Source: Sipunculus nudus
Taxonomy: Eukaryota; Annelida; Sipuncula; Golfingiida; Sipunculidae
Direction of reading: 5' to 3'
Length of the DNA stretch: 64,000 nucleotides
Assembly (NCBI GenBank): GCA_026874595.1
Contig: CM049310.1
Location: forward strand, 83,179,056-83,243,055
Made by a program: the position numbers and the translations under genes. Position 1 is the first letter of the stretch. The number at the start of each line of letters is the position of its first letter. Of the stretch, positions 34,756 through 44,659 are shown in pieces. The notes beneath the pieces were generated by a model. It made no database searches, was not told where the DNA came from, and saw only the letters and a program-made list of their open reading frames with translations.

Positions 34756-35754
34756 GCTTAAGCTGAGCCTGGGATTAGTTCAGAGGGCGGTGCATTGTTT
34801 CATCCACAATTCGCACAAGAAATCGATAGTCAGTTCAAGTGTTTTGGTACGTCAGAGACATACCCAAGCACTTGTATATGAGGAATTCAATTTGAAGAAG
34901 CCTCTTATTTAATGTTTTGGGGCCTATTGATATGATTGAGTGCTTCAATAACCCCATAGATTTGTAAAACAATACGTAAACGTAAGATAAAATCCAACCG
35001 GACCAGGATTTAAAATAACAGAGTTGGTATAATAATTCATGAGTAGTTCAGTGATGGATTCAAGTATCCACGTGTAAGGGCTCGTTCAGTACGGCTTTTA
35101 TACCCACTGTTCGCAGTCGGGGGTATCTTTAATGAGCAATCAAACCAAACACTGTATATGAAAGTCAGTGTCAAACAGGTCAATTAATTACAAGTAATAA
35201 TCTTTGTGATATTTGTTATGTATTAACTGTAGATATAAATCTAATATTTTTATGCTTTTTTATACTCATAGATCTCTATATATTCGGGGTTTTTTTGTAA
35301 GACAGGATAAACACTTACTTTAAAGGGGCCCAATCACCTATAAAGTATGTTGAATTTACACGTAAAATAGCGTCTTCTCTTTTATATAAATTTGTACCTG
35401 GCAATATTTCCCTGAAACCGTAAGCTTACTCCTGTACACGAGAGTTCAAAACAATGGACAGACATCAGTATACACATAGCGGGTTCGGACTGTGTGTATG
35501 GCCCGGCTAACATTACCTGTCAATCAGGAGATGCCCTTACTGACTTGGTTAATAAAAATGTAATACATGTTCACGTTGGCTGATCATCGCGGCTTGCATG
35601 CGTTTTCTCCGTGACCGGATACACTGGTTCACAGTGCGCGTGTCATTTTAGCTGAGACCCCTGGACCTATCTTACAGATCTGTTGCGAAAGGTTCTTCAA
35701 CGTAATGTCCATCCAGCAGAGATATATCAGAGGACATGAAGGTCCAAGTATATG

Positions 35755-36025
35755 TATGGACTAGTTTCAAAAAGTCCTTGTTTGGGATCTACCGCGCATG
35801 CGCAAAATGGGACCTCAGATCACGCGGCCGTATTATGTTAAACAAAGACACGTGGACTGTGTTTACTCAAAAACGCATGACCATTACAAGGTGTTACACA
35901 GCTGAATGGAAGGTACTGAGACTGTGTGCATGGATGGTTTTGCCGGGAAACTTTTTTATAAAGCAAAACGGAACTGATAGTGAGAAAGAATAATCATACT
36001 ATTGTTCCTGGTTATGTCTCTTTAA
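35755..36025. repeat. Interspersed repeat, copy B
   Basis: Partner of 2110-2370. Contains ACCGCGCATGCGCAAAATGG, which includes an NRF1-type GCGCATGCGC site at about 35794-35803 that the first copy has lost. The open frame across it is accidental. Confidence 0.65.
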
Positions 36026-37839
36026 CTTGTGATCTTTAATAACAGGATAAGTCCATGGTCTGATGCTGACACTTTTCTATCGCTGTAGCTGCAATACATT
36101 ACCATACAATGAGAGCAGTGATATAGTGAAGTTCCCATTCTCCGGTTCCGAACACATACCTAATCAGAGTCCTTGAGGTTCCAGTCCATGTCTACCTTAT
36201 TCAAGTCTTAGTCATTTGAAGCATGTGCTAGTTCGAGTGTTAGCATAATACTTATTTCCTCATGAGACAATTTTAATCGAAATTTCAGGTTATTATGTAT
36301 ATTTTTAAGTAAGTTTATACATGCCTTTAGTATTATCGTTGATTTTAACCGTTCATTTAGCTTACGTTACAGAGCCAAAGCTTTGCATATATAATTTTAT
36401 ATTATTTTGTATATTATTATTTTGTTATATACCGTTAGTCACTTATGTATATAGGTCTGTATGATTTCTTTCTATTGGACTTGAGATGAACTCTGTCTGG
36501 TTCCTGACAGAGTAAAAGTCCCTGAGAGAAGTGGACTCAAGGCTTATATCATTGATTAAGAATTTTATGTGGTTTAGTTTTCTTAGAAAACCTCGGATGA
36601 GTTCGAAATGATGTAACAAATTAAGATCAAGGTAAAATCTGCCGAAAGTTAAAATTCTGTGAACTCAGTAGGTTTCAGGTATTGCACATTTTGTCCTCAA
36701 ATTTGACACGCAACTTGTTTAACCACGTTCACTGACATGTTCAAAAACTGGTGACCTTGGAAAAGATCTTCAAGGTCAAATAAGCCAAATTATATTTCGT
36801 CTGTAGGATTTCTTGTGAACACGATAACTTGTGAAGTTTTGCACATTTTCCCCTGGAAATTGACTAGCAATTTGTTTCAACCAACCTCTTTGGAGAGTTC
36901 GAGTACTTTTGAGCAATTTTCCCTAAACTTTTGGAATGACGGCCCGTGGAGGGGGCATGTATCTGTTTTTGCGACTGCAAAATCAAAGCCATTCTTTATA
37001 TATATATTTTTAATGCAGACTTCATCATATACAAGAGATGATGACCAATCGGACACGGGCTTAGATATACAAAACCTGATTGACTTTACTGGTCCATACC
37101 CGACCACTTCAGATCTTGACTTCGTGAAATTTAGTTACTTTAGATCGACATTCAAAGTGTATACCTCTTCGTCCAAGTGTTAGTAATTCTCTATTGTAAT
37201 ACTTGTGTATGATTTATACTTTCAAAAGTGCTTTACTCCGGCGTTATTCGTTTTTTGTTTTGACTTACTTAACTTTACTTTAAATCATCGTACAATCATC
37301 GTCAGAGGTTTTTGCAATACTTATGTATTACTTAGGTATGAACTATGATTTCCCACAGACTTGGTGTCGTATATTGTTTATCTTTATTGTTTATCTAATC
37401 AAAGATTACAAGAATCACTTTTTTTATTGGCCTCCAATGTTAAAACGAGCCTTTGATTGAGAGGAACTTATCGCACTTTACACATCATTTGGTCTCGTTT
37501 TTGGATGCAAGGTCTCAGATTTGTACTAGCAGATTTGAAGTATCATCTAGAGAAATCGTAATGATAAGTCCAAAATAATAAAAAGGTATGGATCTCAGAC
37601 CCTTTTTTTCCAGAAACTAGCGCGGGCGGGCGATATTTAATTTTTCCCTTTTTGTATATGTTTCGACAAAAATGTCATATGATCAGGGGAAATAATGAAA
37701 AAAAAACAGTATTGTTTTTCTAAACAGGCAAAAGCATTACATAACAAAGGATATCTTATCAAAATTGTATTATTTTAACTTCTTGAAATATGATAATCAA
37801 AATAAAAATGTTTGATGTTACTACTAGGCGCCTGCTGAG
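36026..37839. other. No gene seen
   Basis: 36160-36240 has GTCTTAGTCATT and GAGTCCTTGAGGTTCCAGTC, kin of the 32.2-32.7 kb element. 36700-36790 has GGTGACCTTGGAAAAG and AAGGTCAAA, related to the 10.5 kb repeat. Open frames at 36815-37183 look non-coding. Confidence 0.4.
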
Positions 37840-38880
37840 GTAAATTTATCTGAAAAACACCTACAGAGGAATAGGTACCTGTAAAGCTTGCTTCAATTTT
37901 TAGTAACTGAAAAACAATATGTAACCAACAGAAACTTGCAGATGGATATTTAACTGACAAATACTTATAGAGGAGTATGTATCTGAAAAACAACTTGAGG
38001 CGAATATGTAATTGCCAAGCCAACTGCTGAGGAATATGTAACTGACAAGTTCACTCAAGAGGAATATATAACTTGATAGTTCCCAACAGTTGAACTCCCA
38101 AGGAATATGTAACTGACAAGCTTCAAACAGAAGAATATCTATTTAACAAGTTCCCTGCAGGGGAATTTGTAACTGACAAGCTGCCTGCAGTTGATTATGA
38201 AACTTACAAGCTCGAAACAGAGAAATATGTAACTGACAAGGTCCAAACAGAGGAATATGTACCTTATAAGCTCCTTCCAGAGGAATATGTAACCGACAAG
38301 TTCCAAACAAAGGAATATCTATTTGACAAGCTCCTTGCAGAGGACTATGTAAGGGACAAACTCCAAACAGAGGAATATATAACTGACAAGCTTTCTTTAG
38401 AGAAATCTGTTACCGACAAGCTCCTTGCAGAGGAATATATAAATGACAGGCTCCATGCAGAGATATTTGTAACTGACAAGCTCCATGCAGAAGGAAATTG
38501 TAACTTACAAGCTCCCTGCAGAGGATATGTAACTGACAAGCTCCCTGCAGAGGAATTTGTAACAGACAAACTCTGTGCAGAGGAATTTGTAACTGGCAAG
38601 CTCCGTGCAGAGGTATTTGTATCTGACAAGCTCCGTGCAAGAAAATTTGTAACTGACATGCTCCGTTCAGAGGAATTTGTAACTGACAAGCTCCCTGCAG
38701 AGGATATGTCATTGACAAGCTCCCTGCAGAGGAATTTGTAACAGACAAACTCCGTGCAGAGGAATATGTAACTGACAAGCTCCGTACAGAGGAATTTGTA
38801 ACTGACAAACTTCGTGCAGAGGATATGTAACTGACAAGCTGAGTGCTCGGGAAAATGTTCCGAACCACCTCCATGCCTAG
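37840..38880. repeat. 30-bp minisatellite, about 34 copies
   Basis: Unit GGAATTTGTAACTGACAAGC plus TCCGTGCAGA. Sharp at 38280-38830, worn to the left. Unit length is a multiple of three, so the minus strand stays open for 198 codons with a ten-residue repeat (LVSYKFLCTE-like). I do not treat that as a gene: there is no start context or splice signal and all frames are similarly repetitive. Confidence 0.93.
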
Positions 38881-39477
38881 AGATTTGTAATTGACATGGT
38901 CTCTCCAGGGGGATGAGTCCCAGCGGGATCGTGAGTCCCAAAATGAGATCGAAAGATTCCTGAGTTCCTAAAGACTGGTTGTAACACTGAGGATCAGTTA
39001 TATATCATCTGATTCATCTCATGTTAGATTTATTGTCCACAGAGGATAATGATACAAAATATACTAGTCCCTGTTAGATTAGAGTCTCATACTTGAGTGT
39101 TGAAAAACATCGGGTATTTATTAGTATTAAGATTAAAAGAACGAAGTTCAATACATCCGTATTTGCCTGATTTATTGCCAATGAAGAATTATTAAGAACA
39201 TGTCCGCGAGAAATCATATATCATACCTAAGTATTACAAAAACATGGGTAAAGAGGTACATATTTGTACACAGGTCATAAGTTGTAAAAGTCCAGTTTAA
39301 AGTAAATAAGGAAAGTTCTATGAAATTTGAAATGAACACGGAAAGACATTAACATTTATTATATTATAATATTTTAATCGCCATGTTTGGCGACCTACGG
39401 AAAACTCAATGTTATTTATTTCTTTTTATCTCTTGATATGTTATATCCATTTGTGTATTATAATTTATAACGTGTCA

Positions 39478-39515
<38 letters not shown>

Positions 39516-39520
39516 TTGTG
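39478..39520. repeat. (AT)n(GT)n microsatellite
   Basis: ATATAT followed by GTGTGTGT. Confidence 0.93.
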
Positions 39521-39569
39521 TATGTATATATCACCTTATATATTTTAGAAGGGCTGAAAAATATAGAGA

Positions 39570-39770
39570 TTAGACATAATCTAGTGGTTAAAAATTGGAC
39601 CTTTTGAGCAAAAGGTCCTGGGTTCGATCCCCACCTGGCCCTCCAGAGCTAAAGGATGAAATTTCGCTAGTACCTCAGATATTTGCTCTAACGTCTACTT
39701 ACGACGGAAAATGATCTCTGGATTTTTCCTAGCCCAGTGCTTTCAAACCTCAGAGACTTAATAATAAAAA
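39570..39770 (+). mobile_element. tRNA-derived SINE, tail shared with family 1
   Basis: Head ATAATCTAGTGGTTAAAAAT (A box), CCTGGGTTCGATCCCCACC (B box). Tail TCTGGATTTTTCCTAGCCCA resembles the family 1 tail TTCTGGATTATTCCTAACCC. Ends before an AATAATAAAAAAAA run. No mature tRNA: the A-to-B region is shifted and no acceptor stem closes. Confidence 0.78.
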
Positions 39771-40408
39771 AAAGTTTTCGTATATCTCACTTTTATCTAC
39801 ATTTAATAGACTTGGTAACCAATAGCTAATTTCCTATCCTGTTTAAAATCTTTGCTGGAACTTTCCACAGACAGGTACATTTATATTATACAATGTATTT
39901 TTTTTTACTATTTGACAGAGAAAGAGTTTATGTACGCAAAATAGGTGCTGTATATGGAATTATATAAACTTTATAGGGTACAGGGCCTCCAGCTTTTGTA
40001 TACACCGGTCTCAGAGCATTGCTTACACAGAAAAATCAACGAATTCATGAATAATGTGATGGCCGGCAATTAAATATCGTGACCATTTAGACATATTCCA
40101 CATTCGCTGAAGTACACAGTTGAATTTATTGAGTATAATAAACCTTGTTCTCTATATGGATACACCTCTTCAAAAATACAGAGCATATAAAATGTTTACA
40201 AATAATTAAGCCTTAATTATAAAACCGCTAGGCTATATGTGTACCATATAAACCTTTCTTAAAAGAAAGACAAAGAAAACACTTCATATTCAAGATCCCT
40301 CGTTAATAGATAAACCGCAATACAAAGGATAGTATTTTCTCACTGTTTTTTCTCCTTAGTTTACGAATGGTTGTGTTGGAATTTAAACGAATAAGCATAT
40401 GTCCTTAC

Positions 40409-40549
40409 CTCCGATAGGTGTCCATTGGAAACACGAAAAGCAGGGTTTAAAATCCCAGATCGTCTAGGCCTCAATGGTATATCCCCCTCCATGTCTTTAA
40501 CTAGGGGTCCAGTCCCCGGGTTATCGATCCCAGCAAATGTCACCGACAT
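40409..40549 (-). CDS. Candidate first coding exon (alternative CLC exon 1 or another gene)
   Basis: Minus-strand ATG at 40549-40547 with A at -3 and an in-frame TAG 18 bases upstream. Encodes 47 residues beginning MSVTFAGIDNPGTGPLV and ending AFRVSNGHLSE, then a TCGGAG/GTAAGG donor in phase 0. The local base mix and codon use look more coding than the surroundings. CLC exon 2 also begins in phase 0, so the two could be spliced to give a different N-terminus. I recognise no family. It could also start a separate gene whose later exons I failed to see, or be chance. Confidence 0.45.
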
Positions 40550-42149
40550 TGTTAAACGGGCGGGCTATTTCACAGTTTTCAACAACTTACTCCAGTTGTT
40601 GGTACGAGCGTGTTATACTGTCATATTGTTCATCTGCCTGCAAAACTTTCCATTTTGACCAATATGATTACATATTAAGCCAAAATGACTCGGTCCAGGT
40701 GAAAGTCCGCCTATTCTTCTTATTGTCCCGATGAAATGTCCCCATGGGGGAATAAATACACGATTCTATGTATAGCTGACCACATGCTCAAAATCAATAA
40801 TTACTATACTTGGTGTTGGGTCACCGGAGATAGCCTTGTCTAATCTAACGATTCAGTTCTGTGTCCAGAAGGGCTGGAGATATTCGACTCTTGATACGTC
40901 TTATCTGATAGTATATGAAATATGCGAATATTATTATAAACAGGGGGGCTTCCGAAGACCGACCTAGATATGATATGAAAATAGACTAACAATCAATTAT
41001 TAATTAGGCTGATGGTAAGAATGGTCCACTTTTTGAACAATATGATGCACACTCCGGGGGAGGTGTCTGACACGAGCTTTAATTGGTGCTTATCGGATGA
41101 TGCACTCTAGAGTTATTATTCATATTATTTTCTCGAGACCACGTGACTTGCTCATTATTAATACATGACACATTCACGGTCAACATTCGCGGTCAAACTT
41201 CGCATTTTATCGCAGTGAAACGAGATCTCATACAGACAGAACAAGCACAGCGGTGACTAGGGATGAACGGATGTATGTCTCAATGATTTTTTTTAGTAAT
41301 ACAGCATTTGCAGTTTCTTATTTTTATACCTTAGAATAGGAAGTATTTTTTTATCCCTTGTACGTTGTTTGCGTAGTTGTTTTTTTTTTTTGTCTGTTAG
41401 CAACGTGACGCAAAAAAAAACTCAAAGGATTTTGATGATACTTTGTAAAGGGTTAGGATGACACACTCAGGGACAATCCTTTTACATTTTTTGGAGGTAA
41501 TCTGGATAAATATCCAAAAGATTATATATTATTATGAAACAGGGTGATTTATTCTCATGGGTGTTGAGGCCGTCAATTCCTTGTTCATACTTAACAGGTA
41601 TAGGGGCAGCTGTTTTTGGCCACTCAGCAGTAAACCAGTGTTGCGTGACACTGTGTGAACAAAAAAAAAGTTTCTGGCGGAGGTCTGTGGTCTAGATTAA
41701 TTGGTAGCAGTATCTATTATTGCGCAAATTAGATAGAAAAGGAAACTTATAACACAACAATGACATATTAAGTGATTGTAAAAGCTCAATTGTCTTGTTA
41801 CATTAGTGGTCGCAAAGAAGCGTTTTTACCATCTTCTTAATTCTTAATAGGTCAATTAATTAAACATGTCCAATCTGTGTTGAAAGGTCCGTGGCCTTTT
41901 GGTGTCCAGTTGTAAGGAGCTTTAATCCCATAAATATAATTCATACTTCAGCTTATAGTGCTTTTTATCTCATGAGGCTGCAAGACTCCATATTATATAG
42001 TCATACAGGAACACAGTCTGATTTTTATCTAATAAGGGACTTTTGATTTCAAATATTTCAACTTGTTCTACTACAGGGGGAGAGGATGCAAAGAGAAGCG
42101 GATTTAGAGGGCGCTTCCCCTTTTCCTATCACAAACATCTAGGATATAG
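40550..42149. other. No gene seen
   Basis: 40550-40640 is the presumed upstream region of the candidate exon and is somewhat GC-richer. 41660-41690 has TCTGGCGGAGGTCTG, a worn piece of the TGGCGGAGGC element. Rest featureless. Confidence 0.4.
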
Positions 42150-42238
42150 AATAATATACGCTTATCACTGGTATCGTTTAGTATTGTATACACGTAGTGA
42201 AGACCAGAACTTGACCCAACGGTAATAATATACGCTTA
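42150..42238. repeat. Short insertion with 15-bp target duplication, inverted copy of 42706-42768
   Basis: The exact 15-bp direct repeat AATAATATACGCTTA (42150-42164 and 42224-42238) brackets 59 bases that are the reverse complement of sequence about 500 bp to the right, with about one mismatch over the roughly 60-bp match. Confidence 0.85.
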
Positions 42239-42705
42239 GTGCCAGAAATTGCGTCTTCTGCCGTTTTCCGCACCATACATCCGCGTTATGTATATAAGTC
42301 GACGAGAAAATTTGTTCACCTTTTGTACATCAAAAGTATATACTACATAATATATGGCGGGAGTAGAAAAAAATATTATATGGTGGAAGCTGGCTTTTGT
42401 CCTCACTGGGGTTGTATGAAGGTCATTTTGAACTGTAGTCCTTTGAACTGGGGTCCGTTATTTCGGGATCTTGGAGGTTGGTAGCGTATAGTCAGTGGTT
42501 GATTTCTATCTGTTTCATGTGGGACCCCCCCCCCCCTATTTCTTTTAACAATCAAGGCCCATGGTTGAAGCTAAGAAGATATGTATTTCTAATGAGACCG
42601 AACTATATCGGTAATGATTCATGCACTCGTTAACATTGTCATCAACGGAGTATAAGGCCAAGCTTAATATAGAATACTTATAACTAAAATTAGTAATCAC
42701 CAGTG

Positions 42706-42768
42706 TACCGTTGGGTCAAGTTCTGGTCTTCACTACGTGTATACAATACTAAACGGTACCAGTGATAA
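42706..42768. repeat. Partner of the inverted copy at 42162-42225
   Basis: TACCGTTGGGTCAAGTTCTG through AAACGGTACCAGTGATAA. No flanking duplication here, so this is probably the source copy. Confidence 0.8.
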
Positions 42769-42856
42769 TTAGCTGATAAATTTGTCAGTAACAAAATTAA
42801 GGGTTACATCTTTTGTTAGTAAAGAAAAAAAAACAGATAAATGTAAAACTAAAAAC

Positions 42857-42857
<1 letters not shown>

Positions 42858-42911
<54 letters not shown>
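42858..42911. repeat. (AT)n microsatellite
   Basis: AT dinucleotides with one GT break. Confidence 0.95.
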
Positions 42912-42912
<1 letters not shown>

Positions 42913-43189
42913 TTGACCAAAAACATCTTCCTGTGTTGATTTAAGCCGTATTGGCATATTACCCGTTCTTTCGTTCGGTCAGGGCTGGGTTTGTGGAGGA
43001 CAGATTTTCCGTAGGCCGAGCTGCCAAAAGCCGAGCCATAGTCTCTGATAGATGTTTTTTTTTTAATGTCACATTTCTAAGGACTTACGGGAAGATATGG
43101 AAAATTACCCCCCTAAGGACACTCTTGGCCCCGTTACGATAATTTCAAGCAAAAAAAGTTTCGAGGCGTGGTTTCAGGGAAGTGGTCTT

Positions 43190-44655
43190 TTTTCATCTAG
43201 TATTGTCTAAAAGTGACAGGGTTATGTTCTTATTCAAATAGTGTTGTCTAAAAGTATAATGGTTTTATCCTTATTCAAATGGTGTTGTCTAAAATTGACA
43301 TGGTTTTGTTCTAATTCAAAAAGTGGTCTAAAAGTGACATGGTTTTGTTTTTATTCAAATAATGTTGCTAACAGTGACATGGTTTTGTCTTTATTCCAAT
43401 AGTGTTGTCTTAAAGTGACATGGTTTTATCCTTATTCAAATAGTGTTGGTTAAAAGTGACATGGGTTTGTCCTTATTCGATAGTGTTGTCTAAAAGTGAC
43501 ATGGTTTTATCCTTATTCAAATAGTGTTGTCTAAAAGTGACATGGTTTTGTTCTAATTCAAATAGTGTTGTCTAAAAGCTACAGAGTTTTGTTCCTGTTG
43601 AAATAGTGTTATCCTAAAGTGACATGGTTTTGTTCTAATTCAAATAGGGTTGTCTAAAAGTGACATGGTTTTATCCTTATTCAAATAGTGTTATCTAAAA
43701 GTGACATGGTTTTGTTCTAATTCAAATAGTGTTGTCTAAAAGTGACAGAGTTTTGTTCCTGTTGAAATAGTGCTATCCTAAAGTGACATGGTTTTGTTCT
43801 AATTCAAATAGGGTTGTCTAAAAGTGACATGATTTTGTTCTAATTCAAATAGTATTGTCTAAAAGTGACATGGTCTTGTCCTTATTCAAATAGTGTTGTC
43901 TAAAAGTGACATGGTTTTGTCTTTATTCAGATAGTGTAGTCTAAAAGTGACAGAGTTTTGTTCCTATTGAAATAGTGCTATCCTAAAGTGACATGGTTTT
44001 GTTCTAATTCAAATAGGGTTGTCTAAAAGTGACATGGTTTTGTTCTAATTCAAATAGTATTGTCTAAATGTGACATGGTCTTGTCCTTATTCAAATAGTG
44101 TTGTCTAAAAGTGACATGGTTTTGTCTTTATTCAGATAGTGTTGTCTAAAAGTGACAGAGTTTTGTTCCTATTGAAATAGTGCTATCCTAAAGTGACATG
44201 GTTTTGTTCTAATTCAAATAGGGTTGTCTAAAAGTGACATGGTTTTGTTCTAATTCAAATAGTATTGTCTAAAAGTGACATGGTCTTGTCCTTATTCAAA
44301 TAGTGTTGTCTAAAAGTGACATGGTTTTGTCTTTATTCAGATAGTGTTGTCTAAAAGTGACAGAGTTTTGTTCCTATTGAAATAGTGCTATCCTAAAGTG
44401 ACATGGTTTTGTTCTAATTCAAATAGGGTTGTCTAAAAGTGACATGGTTTTGTTCTAATTCAAATAGTATTGTCTAAAAGTGACATGGTCTTGTCCTTAT
44501 TCAAATAGTGTTGTCTAAAAGTGACATGGTTTTGTCTTTATTCAGATAGTGTTGTCTAAAAGTGACAGAGTTTTGTTCCTATTGAAATAGTGTTATCCTA
44601 AAGTGACAGAGTTTTGTCCTTATTCAGATAATGTTGTCTTAAAGTGAAAGTGTTG
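43190..44655. repeat. 41-bp satellite-like array with 205-bp higher-order repeat
   Basis: Monomer TCTAAAAGTGACATGGTTTT plus GTTCTAATTCAAATAGTGTTG, about 36 copies. The variant GACAGAGTTTTGTTCCT marks every fifth monomer: CAGAG at 43746, 43951, 44156, 44361 and 44566, each exactly 205 bases apart. The one before is at 43582 (164 bases, four monomers). The left third is unordered, the right two thirds homogenised. Confidence 0.96.
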
Positions 44656-44659
44656 TCCT

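Noticed and set aside
38345-38941. 198-codon open frame on the minus strand
   Set aside because: Made by a 30-bp tandem repeat whose unit is a multiple of three; a second minus-strand frame is also open across the array, and there are no splice or start signals.
39570-39650. Genuine tRNA gene
   Set aside because: Same reason: tRNA-like head of a SINE with a long unrelated tail.
43190-44655. Could the 41-bp repeats be a CRISPR array
   Set aside because: Units are contiguous without spacers and have satellite-type higher-order order.
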